Shown here: piece by piece, positions 10,138 through 19,100 of the stretch
Layout: every line of letters begins with the position of its first letter
Position numbering within the stretch: position 1 is the stretch's first letter
Assembly: GCF_028609885.1 (NCBI RefSeq)
Contig: NZ_CP063195.1
Span: 1,302,001 to 1,366,000 of the forward strand
Direction of reading: 5' to 3'
Length of the DNA: 64,000 nt
Origin: Corynebacterium jeikeium
Lineage (GTDB): Bacteria > Actinomycetota > Actinomycetes > Mycobacteriales > Mycobacteriaceae
The notes under the pieces: generated by a model
Told to the model about the DNA's origin: nothing
The model's database searches: none
What the model saw: only the letters and a program-made list of their open reading frames with translations
Program-made: the position numbers and the translations under genes

Positions 10138-10160
10138 ACCATACACGAACCTTTGTTCGA
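10138..10160 (-). promoter_or_regulatory. LexA (SOS) box and -10 element of recA-recX
   Basis: At 10145-10160 there is ACGAACCTTTGTTCGA, a perfect CGAAC-N4-GTTCG palindrome that fits the actinobacterial LexA consensus. On the minus strand it is followed at once by TATGGT (10143-10138), a plausible -10 hexamer, so LexA bound here would cover the promoter. This predicts that recA and recX are induced by DNA damage. Confidence 0.88.
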
Positions 10161-10214
10161 TTGTTTAACCGAGGCGCCCGCCCCACCACACTAAGGGCGT
10201 CAATAAATAAAAGG

Positions 10215-10421
10215 TTAGATATCCTCACCCAAACGGCGCTCTTCGGGCACATCGAAGTCATCACACAGCGCCAACCACACGTCACGAAGGTCATACCCTT
10301 GTTCGATTAGCGCAGAAGGCGTATCCCCCAGTGAGCTCAGCACGTGAGTATCTGAAATAAAAGCTCGGAAGCCATCTCCAAACTCGCCCAAAGTAAGCCG
10401 ATCAAACTCTGTTCTGCGCAT
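10215..10421 (-). CDS. DUF3046 family small protein
   Basis: 68 residues. The sequence MRRTEFDRLTLGEFGDGF, then SDTHVLSSLGDTPSALIEQGYDLRDVWLALCDDFDVPEERRLG, is the full-length DUF3046 pattern. The family occurs in actinobacteria directly upstream of recA on the same strand, as here. Its biochemical role is unknown; the location suggests a link to the SOS or recombination genes, but the recA LexA box lies downstream of this gene and so would not control it. The start is the methionine of MRRTEF. Confidence 0.85.
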   Translation of the reverse strand: MRRTEFDRLTLGEFGDGFRAFISDTHVLSSLGDTPSALIEQGYDLRDVWLALCDDFDVPEERRLGEDI

Positions 10422-10459
10422 GGTCTACCAATCTACACCCCCACACAAAAGCCCCCTTA

Positions 10460-10474
10460 TTGAACAGTGTTCAA
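10460..10474 (+). promoter_or_regulatory. BioQ-type operator upstream of bioY
   Basis: TTGAACAGTGTTCAA is a perfect 15-base palindrome. Its core TGAAC-N3-GTTCA agrees with the corynebacterial BioQ (TetR-family) site reported as TGAAC-N3-GTTAC. It lies 33 bases before the bioY ATG, over the expected -35 region, with TATCAT (10493-10498) as a candidate -10. Biotin-dependent repression of bioYMN follows by inference. Confidence 0.75.
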
Positions 10475-10506
10475 GTTCGCGGGTCTGCTGAGTTATCATG
10501 ATACTT

Positions 10507-11088
10507 ATGTCATCCTCAGAAACTAGAAACTTTAAAGCGGTAGACCTCGCGTACATCGCCGTCTTCGCAGCACTCATTATCGTCCTCGGCGGCGTGCAGT
10601 TGCCTGTCGGCGTGGCCGGCGTGCCTATCGTTCTGCAAAACATGGGCATCGTCCTTGCCTCCCTCATCCTCGGCTTCTGGCGCGGAGGCCTAGCCACCAC
10701 CCTATTTATCGCCGTAGGCTTCGTCGGCGTTCCCAACATGGCCGGCTGGAAACCCGCTGCCGCAGCCGTCGCGGGTCCCACCGTCGGTTACATCGTCGGC
10801 TATGTCATCGCCGCCTTCGTCATCGGCCTGATCGCCCAGTACGCTCCACGCAACGCGAGGGCACGTACCGCCGTCTTCTTCCTCGCGGGCATCGTTGGCG
10901 TTATTATCCAATACTTCTGCGGATCGATCGGCCTGATGGTGCGCCTCGGCTACGACTTCTCTACTGCCCTGGCAGCCAACACCCCCTTCATCCCCGGAGA
11001 CCTCATCAAGGTCACAATCGCCGTCGCCATCGCGCTGACCGTCACCAAGGCAGTGCCAGACCTGCTGCCAACGAAGCGCAAGGCCTAG
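10507..11088 (+). CDS. bioY: Biotin ECF transporter substrate-binding component BioY
   Basis: 193 residues, integral membrane. BioY captures biotin at the membrane. Six hydrophobic segments are visible, with the diagnostic motif GVQLPVGVAGVPIVLQNMGIVLASLILGFWRGG split over positions of about 30-65 and FIPGDLIKVTIAVAIAL near the C-terminus. The second in-frame ATG (10507) is chosen because the first (10498) would overlap the candidate -10 element. Followed three bases later by bioM. The three-gene order bioY-bioM-bioN is the standard dedicated biotin ECF transporter. Confidence 0.95.
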   Translation: MSSSETRNFKAVDLAYIAVFAALIIVLGGVQLPVGVAGVPIVLQNMGIVLASLILGFWRGGLATTLFIAVGFVGVPNMAGWKPAAAAVAGPTVGYIVGYVIAAFVIGLIAQYAPRNARARTAVFFLAGIVGVIIQYFCGSIGLMVRLGYDFSTALAANTPFIPGDLIKVTIAVAIALTVTKAVPDLLPTKRKA

Positions 11089-11091
11089 AAC

Positions 11092-11787
11092 ATGCCCCAT
11101 ATCGAGTTCGAAAACGTTGGCGTCACCTTCGATACCTCTACAGGCCAGCGGACCGTCCTCCGAGACATCAACCTTTCCCTCAACGAACGCCGAATCGGCA
11201 TTATCGGCGCTAACGGCTCCGGCAAGTCCACACTGGTGCGTCTCATCAACGGACTCGCCGAACCCACCACCGGGCAGGTGCGCGTCGCGGGGCTCGATGT
11301 AGCGAAACGCGGTCGCGAGGTGCGGCGCAAGGTGGGGTTTGTTTTTAGTGACGCCGACAACCAAATCATCATGCCCACGGTTGCCGAAGACGTCGCGTTT
11401 TCCCTGCGTACAACCACCAAGAGTGGCTGCGTAAGGGAGGAAAAGGCAGCTGCAATGCTGCGCACCATGGGGCTGGAGCACCTAGCGGGCGCCTCCCCCC
11501 ACTTCCTTTCCGGTGGCGAGAAGCAACTGCTGGCACTGGCCTCAGTGCTGGTGGTGGAACCAGAGCTAGTGATTGCCGACGAGCCCACTACCCTGCTGGA
11601 TCTCGGCAATCGCCGGATGATCGCTCACCGGCTGGCGGAACTGCCTCAGCAATTGATCGTCGTTTCGCATGACCTAGAGCTATTAGAAGGCATGGAGCGA
11701 GTACTGTGGATCGCCGACGGCGAGGTACGGGAGGACGGCCCGGCCGATCGGGTAATCGCCGACTATGTAGCAAGCTTCGACGGGTAG
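11092..11787 (+). CDS. bioM: Biotin ECF transporter ATPase BioM
   Basis: 231 residues, cytoplasmic ABC ATPase that powers BioY with BioN. Walker A GANGSGKST (39-47), the Q-loop region NQIIMPTVAEDVAF, the ABC signature LSGGEKQLLALASVL, Walker B LVIADEPTT and the switch histidine in IVVSHDLELL are all intact. It belongs to the group of ECF-type (CbiO-like) ATPases. It lies between bioY (3-base gap) and bioN (7-base gap), so it is part of one operon. Confidence 0.95.
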   Translation: MPHIEFENVGVTFDTSTGQRTVLRDINLSLNERRIGIIGANGSGKSTLVRLINGLAEPTTGQVRVAGLDVAKRGREVRRKVGFVFSDADNQIIMPTVAEDVAFSLRTTTKSGCVREEKAAAMLRTMGLEHLAGASPHFLSGGEKQLLALASVLVVEPELVIADEPTTLLDLGNRRMIAHRLAELPQQLIVVSHDLELLEGMERVLWIADGEVREDGPADRVIADYVASFDG

Positions 11788-11794
11788 GTAACCA

Positions 11795-12421
11795 ATGGCA
11801 AAGCCCCTCCACATCAACGTCCCGCTGTCTGTGTACTACCCGGGAAACTCCCTCCTGCACCGCGCACGACCGGGTCTAAAAATTTTTCTACTCTTCTTTT
11901 TCCTGGTCAGTAGCGCCATCTGGGCGACCGTGCTGTGGCAGGCAGGGGCTGTCGCCGCTTTCACCGCCGCGTGCTACGCGGTGGCGCGCATCCCTGTGAG
12001 TTTGGCACTGCGCCAGATGCTGGCGCCCGCCGTGCTACTGCTGGCCTTCGCCGCGCTGCTGTGGTGGCAGCGGGACTTCCCCACCGCTCTGACTTACTTT
12101 GTGGTGATCCTCTCCGCGGTGGCCATGGCGACCCTACTAACCCTGACGACCACCATCGGACAGCTCATGGACGCTGTCGAGTCGGGTCTACGCCCACTGG
12201 GAAAAATCGGCCTGCCGGTTGAGACGATCAGCCTACTTGTTGCACTGACCATCCGCCTGATTCCCCTTACCGCGCTGACGGTTAACGAAGTGCTAGACGC
12301 AAGAAAAGCACGGGGCGCATCGCGCTCCGTGCTTGCCTTCGGCGTGCCGGTGATTGTTCGCAGCCTATTGCGGGCCCGCCGCCTCGGCGAGGCGCTGAAG
12401 TCCCGCGGGGTCGGCAACTAG
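11795..12421 (+). CDS. bioN: Biotin ECF transporter transmembrane component BioN
   Basis: 208 residues. The T component couples ATP hydrolysis by BioM to BioY toppling. It has four to five hydrophobic segments (for example FLLFFFLVSSAIWATVLW and TYFVVILSAVAMATLLTLTTT). The C-terminal cytoplasmic coupling helices carry the ARKARGAS motif typical of ECF T proteins (about residues 171-178), followed by LRARRLGEALKSRGVG. It is last in the operon and ends ten bases from the convergent pspA stop. Confidence 0.93.
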   Translation: MAKPLHINVPLSVYYPGNSLLHRARPGLKIFLLFFFLVSSAIWATVLWQAGAVAAFTAACYAVARIPVSLALRQMLAPAVLLLAFAALLWWQRDFPTALTYFVVILSAVAMATLLTLTTTIGQLMDAVESGLRPLGKIGLPVETISLLVALTIRLIPLTALTVNEVLDARKARGASRSVLAFGVPVIVRSLLRARRLGEALKSRGVGN

Positions 12422-12430
12422 CTGGAAAGC

Positions 12431-13273
12431 CTAGCTTTCGCCTCGCAGCTGGCGCATATGCTCGGCCACTGCGTCCTGGCTAACGTTGCCCGCCTGCGGC
12501 TGGGCCTGCTCGATGGCCTCTGGCTGCTGTGCCCCACCCAGCTGGTTGTTCGCGCCCCCCTGCATCTCCGCACGGATCTGCTCCAGGCGGGAGTGCCCGA
12601 CCATCTGGATGCCTGCCTGCTGAACCTCAGCCATGCGACCCTGCACAGAGTTCTGCGCCAGTTCGGCCTGGCCCAGGGCATTAGCGTAACGGCGCTCGAT
12701 CTTCTCGCGCACCTGATCCAGGTTCGGGGATCCGTTAGAGGCAACGGAGTTCATGGACTGCAGGGATTCCGCAACCTTCTCCTGCATCTTCGCCTGCTCC
12801 AGCTGGCTCAGCAGCTTGGTGCGCTCGGCGGCCTTCTGCTGCAGCTGCATGGAGTTGCGCTCCACGGCCTGCTTGGCCTGCGCAGCCTGCTGCAAAGCCT
12901 GGTCGTGAAGGCTCTTCATGTCCTCCACCGACTGTTCTGCAGTAACAAGCTGTGCGGCAAAAGCTTCAGCGGCGTTCTCGTACTCCATGGCCTTCTGCTG
13001 ATCGCCCTGGGCACGGGCCTTGTCAGCGAGATTTAGCGCCTGCTTGGTGTTGGCCTGTAGCTTCTCCACTTCCTCGAGCTGGCGGTTCAGCTTCATCTCC
13101 AGCTGACGCTGGTTGCCGATCACTGCTGCTGCCTGCTGGGAGAGGGCCTGGTGCTGCTTCTGCGCTTCTGCAATGGCCTGTTCGATCTGAATCTTCGGAT
13201 CGGCGTTCTCTTCGATCTTGTTGTCGAAGAGCGCCATCAGGTACTTCCATGCCTTCACGAACGGATTGGCCAT
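12431..13273 (-). CDS. pspA: PspA/IM30 family membrane-stress protein
   Basis: 280 residues. Almost entirely coiled coil with Gln, Ala and Lys, as in PspA/IM30/Vipp1, which oligomerise on the inner leaflet and guard membrane integrity. The N-terminal amphipathic region [22 protein letters not shown] and the following [25 protein letters not shown] fit the family. The C-terminal about 50 residues (Gly/Gln-rich [21 protein letters not shown]) are a variable extension. AAGGAG lies ten bases upstream of the ATG. It follows clgR, as in the mycobacterial clgR-pspA operon; I see no PspM-like membrane gene next to it. Confidence 0.92.
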   Translation of the reverse strand: MANPFVKAWKYLMALFDNKIEENADPKIQIEQAIAEAQKQHQALSQQAAAVIGNQRQLEMKLNRQLEEVEKLQANTKQALNLADKARAQGDQQKAMEYENAAEAFAAQLVTAEQSVEDMKSLHDQALQQAAQAKQAVERNSMQLQQKAAERTKLLSQLEQAKMQEKVAESLQSMNSVASNGSPNLDQVREKIERRYANALGQAELAQNSVQGRMAEVQQAGIQMVGHSRLEQIRAEMQGGANNQLGGAQQPEAIEQAQPQAGNVSQDAVAEHMRQLRGES

Positions 13274-13363
13274 GAGCTATAGCTCCTTCAAATGAGAGTA
13301 AAACGGGCTAAAAATATTTCTTTTGCGCGGATAATACTACCAAGAATCCACCGCACGTCTGCA

Positions 13364-13390
13364 CCCTTAGGACCCTTAGAGCCCTTAGGC
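13364..13390. repeat. Three tandem 9-base units at the clgR stop codon
   Basis: Three imperfect copies of CCCTTAGRN (CCCTTAGGA, CCCTTAGAG, CCCTTAGGC on the plus strand) lie head to tail and include the clgR stop codon. On the transcribed strand each copy reads CTAAGGG. Its purpose is unknown; it may only be slippage. Confidence 0.6.
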
Positions 13391-13741
13391 CCGTTCCACT
13401 GCACTCGCCGCCATGTTCGCTGCCAACTCCGCAGCCGCCGCGTCCAGAGCCATCATCGAGGCAGCCTCCAAGATTACCGAAGCCACCGAGACCGCCATTG
13501 CGTGGCACACACTGGCCAGCAGCTCTGAGGAAACTTCCTTGCGGCCACGCTCCAGTTCAGAAAGGTAGCCCGGGCTGACGTTTGCCAGCGAAGCCAACTG
13601 GCGCAGCGTGAACCCGTTATTGGTGCGATATTCCTTCAGGGTCGCCCCCAACGCCTCCCTCAGCAGCGGTTCATCCACGGGCATCCGCTCGGCGGGACGC
13701 TCCACCGCAACCGTATCCATGACCATAGTATTGTGACTCAT
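13385..13741 (-). CDS. clgR: ClgR-type XRE-family transcriptional regulator
   Basis: 118 residues. One helix-turn-helix of the Cro/CI type (GATLKEYRTNNGFTLRQLASLANVSPGYLSELERGRKEVSSELLASV, about residues 32-80), followed by an alanine-rich C-terminus. The very conserved recognition segment SPGYLSELERGRKE is characteristic of ClgR, the activator of clpP, clpC and related proteolysis genes in actinobacteria, which is itself degraded by Clp. Location beside pspA supports this, because in mycobacteria ClgR activates pspA. ATG 13741 is used; a TTG one codon upstream is in frame. Confidence 0.88.
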   Translation of the reverse strand: MSHNTMVMDTVAVERPAERMPVDEPLLREALGATLKEYRTNNGFTLRQLASLANVSPGYLSELERGRKEVSSELLASVCHAMAVSVASVILEAASMMALDAAAAELAANMAASAVERA

Positions 13742-13784
13742 CAATCATCCCAACGTTTCGGGCGGCGCATTTGTTCCCGCTAGT

Positions 13785-14300
13785 TTACGCGCTGGCCATT
13801 TCCAGCGCGCGCGTTAAGCTGAACTGCCGAATTTCTGCCCGCAATTGCTCTTTATCCAGCCCTGCGAACTCTCCTTCGCTCTGCCGCCGCACGAACTCTG
13901 CGTACAGGTTCTCCACCCGCGCCCCCCGCGCATAATCGTAGATCCCAATGAAGACCTCTCCCACCGGGTGCCCATCCTGCGGGTCGGGCCCGGCCACGCC
14001 CGTCAGCGCCACGCCAACATCTGCTCCGCAACGCCGCGCCGCCCCCTTTGCCAACTCCGCCGCGGTCTCCGCTGCCACCGGTCCATGCGCGCGCAGGGTT
14101 TCCTCGCTCACTCCCGCCAGGTCGTGCTTGAGCTCTGTTGCATAGACAATGACGCCACCGCGTAAAACCGCCGAAGCCCCAGGCACCTCTGCAATCGTGG
14201 CCGCGCACAGCCCTGCGGTCAGGGATTCCGCCGTCGCGATTGTCAGCCCTCGCCGGGTGAACTCCCGGACCAGGTGTTCGGCGGCAGGGTTCACCGTCAT
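13785..14300 (-). CDS. cinA: CinA C-terminal domain protein (nicotinamide-nucleotide amidohydrolase family)
   Basis: 171 residues, the CinA C-terminal (PncC-type) domain alone, without the N-terminal molybdopterin-like domain of full CinA. The motifs TAESLTAGLCAATIAEVPGAS and GVALTGVAGPDPQDGHPVGEVFIGI fit the NMN deamidase fold. The stop-start junction with pgsA is exact (14300/14301), and clgR lies just downstream. Activity on NMN is inferred from the family only. Confidence 0.9.
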   Translation of the reverse strand: MTVNPAAEHLVREFTRRGLTIATAESLTAGLCAATIAEVPGASAVLRGGVIVYATELKHDLAGVSEETLRAHGPVAAETAAELAKGAARRCGADVGVALTGVAGPDPQDGHPVGEVFIGIYDYARGARVENLYAEFVRRQSEGEFAGLDKEQLRAEIRQFSLTRALEMASA

Positions 14301-14903
14301 TTAAGCGTTTTCCTTGCGCGAGTCAAGGATGTACTGCACGCCGGTGACAACGGTCTGCACCACGGCCACACCCATCACGATCACAGCGATGGTCTGCACG
14401 ACCCCGCCGAACGGCAGGATGTAGAGGAACACCGCCAGGGTCTGCAGAACCGTCTTCAGTTTTCCGCCCTTGGAGGCCGGAACGACATTGCCCTTGCGCG
14501 CCAACACCATGCGCCAAACGGTAATGCCCAGCTCGCGTACCACGACGATCGCGGTGACCCACCACGGCAGCTCGCCCAAAATGTTCAGACTGACGAAAGC
14601 GGAGATCATCAGTGCCTTATCCGCGATCGGGTCGGCCAGCTTGCCGAAGTCGGTGATGACCTCGTAGCGCCGAGCCAGGTAACCGTCCAGCTGGTCGGTG
14701 AACATCAGCAGGCTAAAGGCGAGCAGTGCCCACCAACGGTGGGCGCGGTCAGGCTCGGCTCCCGCTACGTCCCAATCCCCCGAGGTCAGGATCAGCCAGA
14801 GGAACACCGGGATCAGGGCGATGCGAATGCACGTGAGTACATTCGGCAAGCTCACGCTGTGGACGAACGTGCCAAACGAAGATCGCGGTGCTGAAGTATT
14901 CAC
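14301..14903 (-). CDS. pgsA: CDP-diacylglycerol-glycerol-3-phosphate phosphatidyltransferase
   Basis: 200 residues, membrane enzyme of the CDP-alcohol phosphotransferase family. The signature D-x2-DG-x2-AR-x8-G-x3-D-x3-D is complete (starts at TDQLDGYLARR, ends in GKLADPIADKA). About four further hydrophobic helices follow. The N-terminus NVLTCIRIALIPVFLWLIL is the usual first helix of PgsA. GTG start six bases after the terC stop. It makes phosphatidylglycerol phosphate for membrane lipids; which of several actinobacterial PgsA paralogues it is cannot be told from sequence alone. Confidence 0.9.
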   Translation of the reverse strand: MNTSAPRSSFGTFVHSVSLPNVLTCIRIALIPVFLWLILTSGDWDVAGAEPDRAHRWWALLAFSLLMFTDQLDGYLARRYEVITDFGKLADPIADKALMISAFVSLNILGELPWWVTAIVVVRELGITVWRMVLARKGNVVPASKGGKLKTVLQTLAVFLYILPFGGVVQTIAVIVMGVAVVQTVVTGVQYILDSRKENA

Positions 14904-14909
14904 AAGTAC

Positions 14910-15929
14910 CTATCCTACCGTGGAGCTCTCTTCGTTTTCGGCCAGCTTCTTCTTGCCGACCGTCATGCTCAGGACCGTGGTAACCACCAGCACGCCGACG
15001 ATGACGATAAGCGACAGCTCCACGGAAACCTCAGGAACGGCAACTCCCTCGCCGCCGTTGATAAACGGCAGGTTGTTCTCGTGCAGCGCATGCAGGATCA
15101 GCTTGGTACCGATGAAAGCCAGGATAATGAAAAGGCCGTAGCCGAGGTACACCAGGCGTTCCAGCAGGCCGTCCAGCAGGAAGTACAGCTGTCGCAGCCC
15201 CATCAGGGCCAGGGCGTTGGTCGTGAACACGATATAAGGCTCGCTGGTAATGCCGTAGATGGCAGGGATGGAGTCGAGGGCGAACAACACGTCCACGAAG
15301 CCGATGGCCACCAGGGCGATGAAAAGTGGCGTCAAAACCCTCTTGCCGTTTTCCTTAAACCACAGACGGTCCGACTCGTAGTGATCCGAGACATGGATAA
15401 ACTTCCGGGTCATCTTGATGACCATCATGTCCTGCGGGTCCTTCTCTTCCTCGCCAGAGACCTCGTCCCACAGCAGCTTCGCCGCGGTCCACAGCAGGAA
15501 CAGGCCGAACAGGTAGAAGACGTCAGACCACGCCTCGATGATCGCCGCACCCAGGGCGATGAAGATACCGCGCAGGATCAGTGCCAGCGCAATGCCGATG
15601 AGCAGGACCTTCTGCTGGTACTTGCGGGGGATCTTAAAGGAGCTCAGGATAAGCGCGAAGATAAAGAGGTTATCCATGCTCAAGGCCTTCTCGGTGATGT
15701 AACCGGCGAAGAACTCCAGGCCGTGCTGGTGCGGGTTACCCGGCTCACCCCAGGTCAGCCAGAGGAAACCGCCGAAGAGGCAGGCGAGAGCCACGTAGAA
15801 CAGGCTCCACAGCGCCGACTCCTTGATGCTCGGCTCGTGGGGTGTTTTGACGTGGCTGTAGAAATCGAAGACAAAGAATCCGGCGACCACCAGGATGGTG
15901 ATGGTCCACGTTAAGGCATTTACTTCCAT
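14910..15929 (-). CDS. terC: TerC family integral membrane protein
   Basis: 339 residues with about nine hydrophobic segments. The TerC hallmarks are present: EKALSMDNLFIFALIL, FLLWTAAKLLWDE, FVDVLFALDSIPAIYGIT and ALMGLRQLYFLLDGLL, with membrane-embedded Asp residues expected to handle a divalent metal. TerC proteins of this class are linked to Mn2+ export. The ATG at 15929 has GGAGG six bases upstream; the frame extends ten codons further but those overlap the regulatory hairpin. The leader carries a yybP-ykoY (Mn2+) riboswitch, which supports a manganese role. Followed by pgsA. Confidence 0.93.
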   Translation of the reverse strand: MEVNALTWTITILVVAGFFVFDFYSHVKTPHEPSIKESALWSLFYVALACLFGGFLWLTWGEPGNPHQHGLEFFAGYITEKALSMDNLFIFALILSSFKIPRKYQQKVLLIGIALALILRGIFIALGAAIIEAWSDVFYLFGLFLLWTAAKLLWDEVSGEEEKDPQDMMVIKMTRKFIHVSDHYESDRLWFKENGKRVLTPLFIALVAIGFVDVLFALDSIPAIYGITSEPYIVFTTNALALMGLRQLYFLLDGLLERLVYLGYGLFIILAFIGTKLILHALHENNLPFINGGEGVAVPEVSVELSLIVIVGVLVVTTVLSMTVGKKKLAENEESSTVG

Positions 15930-15934
15930 GGAAA

Positions 15935-16107
15935 ACCTCCGGTCGATAAAACACATCACTAAATAGACCGGAGGTCTCCCCTGCCCGTTCCATGAAAGTT
16001 ACGAGCCGACATGACCGGGAGGTTCGCAGTTTCACCGCAACCTTTCCGTGTTGACGATCAATGTCGAGGGCGCCAAGCGGACTCGGCGTTAGGGTACTCC
16101 CCTCCAA
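15935..16107 (-). promoter_or_regulatory. yybP-ykoY manganese riboswitch in the terC leader
   Basis: Read on the minus strand, the aptamer opens with GGAGGGGAGTA (16105-16095), the 5' P1 strand plus the conserved GGGGAGUA loop of the yybP-ykoY class, and closes with AGACCTCC (15977-15970), the 3' P1 strand. P1 is GGAGG with CCUCC. The same 3' strand is also part of a perfect 10-base inverted repeat with the terC ribosome site (ACCTCCGGTC with GACCGGAGGT, plus-strand 15966-15975 and 15935-15944, 21-base loop). The two pairings exclude each other: with metal bound, P1 forms and the Shine-Dalgarno is free; without it, the Shine-Dalgarno is hidden. Translational control of terC by Mn2+ is therefore expected. 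Confidence 0.82.
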
Positions 16108-16153
16108 CTGCCGACTACTCTACACGCAGCGGTGGCCGGCCGCGTTGTAGGGG

Positions 16154-19100
16154 TTACACAGCTCCGCTCGGGGGGTTAGCGGCGACCACGCGAGTCCCGC
16201 CGTCGGTAGGATCCCCACCGTCAACGCCACCGTCGCTGCCATTTTCAGCACCTGGGGAGTCTGCCTCCATGACTTCCTTGGGCGCGTCCTCGGGATTTGC
16301 GCCCTTGATCATCCAGAGCATCGTGTCGAGTTCCTCGGGCTTCACCAGCACCTCGCGCGCCTTAGAGCCCTCGGACGGTCCAACCACTCCGCGGGTTTCC
16401 ATCAGATCCATCAAGCGTCCGGCCTTTGCAAAGCCGATGCGCAGCTTACGCTGCAGCATGGACGTCGAGCCGAACTGGCTGGTAACCACCAGCTCCACGG
16501 CCTGCAGCAGGTCCTCCAGGTCGTTGCCAATGTCCGGGTCGATGTCCTTCTTCGCCTCGGCCGCCTTGTCTTCTGTGACCCCCTCTGTGTAGTCGGGCTC
16601 GGCCTGATCCTTGGCAGCCTCTACGACGGCGCTGATCTCCTCGTCCGTCACAAAGGCACCCTGAATACGCTGCGGCTTGCCCGCGCCCTGCGGGATGAAC
16701 AGGCCGTCGCCCATACCGATAAGCTTCTCCGCACCGCCCTGGTCCAGGATCACTCGAGAGTCAGTGGAGGAACTGGTAGCGAAGGCTAGTCGGGAGGGAA
16801 CGTTCGTCTTAATCAGGCCAGTTACCACATCCACCGACGGACGCTGCGTCGCCAACACCAGGTGGATACCCGCGGCGCGTGCCTTCTGGGTGATTCGCAC
16901 AATCGAGTCCTCGATCTCGCGCGGGGCGGTCATCATCAGGTCGGCGAGCTCGTCAACCACGCACACGATGTACGGGTATGGGCGGTACTCGCGTTCCGAG
17001 CCCAGCGGAGTGGTGATCTCACCGGATTTAACCTTGCGGTTGAAATCCTTGATGTGCCGCACGCGGCTGGCCTTCATGTCCATGTAGCGCTGCTCCATCT
17101 CCTCCACCAGCCAGGTCAGAGCGGCGGCCGCCTTCTTCGGCTGGGTGATGATAGGAGTGATCAAGTGCGGGATGCCCTCGTAGGGGGTCAGTTCCACCAT
17201 CTTCGGATCCACCAGGATCAGGCGTACCTCATCCGGTGTGGCGCGGGTCAGCAGGGAAACCAGCATGGAGTTCACGAAGGCCGACTTACCGGAACCCGTG
17301 GATCCGGCCACCAGGAGGTGCGGCATCTTCTGAATCGAGTGGGCAACGAAGTCACCCTCGATGTCCTTACCCAGACCAATTACCATCGGGTCGGCATCAC
17401 TGCGTACCTTCGGTGCCTCCAGCACGTCGCCTAGGCGCACCATCTCGCGATCGGTGTTGGGCACCTCGATACCAACGGCAGACTTGCCCGGGATCGGCGT
17501 CAGCAGGCGCACGTTGTCCGTGGCCACGGCGTATGCCAGGTTGGACTGCAGGTTCGTGATCTTGGAAACCTTCACGCCCGGCCCGAGTTCAACCTCATAG
17601 CGGGTCACTGTCGGTCCACGGCTAAAGCCCGTCACCTGCGCGTCGACTTTGAACTCCTCGAACACATCCGTGATCGCCTCGATCATCCGGTCGTTCGTTT
17701 CACTGCGAGTCTTCGGCGCATCGCCGTTGATGAGTAGCTCCGTCGACGGCAGCGCGTAGTCGCTTTCTTCCTTCTGTGCTGTGGTTTTCTCTACGCCCTT
17801 ATCTGTGACGCCCTCAGCCACATCCGCTTCCAGCTCGGACTTCGGCGTAGAGGCGGGGATCGCTGCGGCGTCTATTCCCGAGCGAGCGATGATTGCCTGC
17901 CGCACCGAGTCACGAGAGTCGGCCACTGGGTCCCGCTTAGTCTCACGCTTGAGTTCAGCCTTGGACTCAGGCTCAGATTCGGGCCTAGAATCCGCCACCG
18001 TCTGCGGGACGTCCTCGTCGTCATCCAGCAGCTCCGCGACGTCCTCCACAGGAGGTGCAGGCTTCGTCTGGGGGCGCTTTGCTTCCGCGCGCTTTGGTTG
18101 CGTGCGCTTACGCCGCTTCGGGGTGCGAGAAGCCGCAGTGTCCAGCACTAAAGTCTCGTTGGAGTCAGCTGAGCCGTCGGCGGCGTAGCTCTCCTGCTCC
18201 TCCACTGGATAGTTGTCCATCGGCGTACGGCGAGCAGCACGGGTGATTTGACGATCGACGTGACCGTACTGGTCAGCATCATCTTCATCGTCTTCGTAGT
18301 CAGCGTAATCATCGCTGTCGCGGCCCTCGCGCCAGCTTCCCACGCCCAGAAAGTCTGCTGCGAGGGCATAAATCTGCTTAACCGTCAGCCCTGTTAGCTG
18401 CAGCGCACCGTAGACGATGGCCAGCAGCAGTAGAGGAACGGCAAGGTAAACGCTAAAACCGACAGCCATTGGGGTGCCGATGGCCTGCCCGACAAGTCCG
18501 CCAGCACCTGCCTTCCCGGCACTGTCGGTTGGCTGGCCGGCGAAGATATGAATGAGCCCCAGCATGGGCAGGATCACTAGCGCAGAACCGAGCCACAGGC
18601 GAACCGTGGAACGCTGAGTGCGCTCGATACCGACCATAAGCACCCAGGCGGCAAACGCCATGGCAATTGGTACCACGTATCCGCCCGCACCGATGATCCA
18701 GGTGAGAATCCCAGCGATCGCGTTGCCCACTGCCCCGCCAACTCCAAACCATAGGGTTCCAGCGAGAATCAAAGCCACCGCGAAAACGCCGATGGCAGCA
18801 CCGTCATAGGAACCGCCAATGCGCATCGGCCCGCTGCTTTCGCTGGCACCCTGAGCTCTGAAGTCGGCGTCAAAACCGTCGTCCTCAGTGTCCGGAGTCC
18901 AGTTGTCGTTAGAACGAGCAACGCGACCAGAGTCAAGTTTGTTAGCTTGACTCTTGCGCGAATTTCGCTGCTTCCCCCGCTTGGAGATCACCTGGGTTTC
19001 AGCCTCCTCTAGAAATTCCGCATCGTCATAAGAATCAAAGTCACCCGCTTCGCCACGAGACGCCAGGCGGCGCGTGAGCCCACCGAGCCCCCGTGCCGCG

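Noticed and set aside
15081..15914. 277-codon plus-strand frame antisense to terC
   Set aside because: Hydrophilic Gln/Glu/His-rich mirror image of membrane-protein codons; no support.
15745..16107. Minus-strand frame across the terC leader
   Set aside because: It overlaps the riboswitch and terC in another frame and contains no recognisable protein; the RNA structure explains the sequence.
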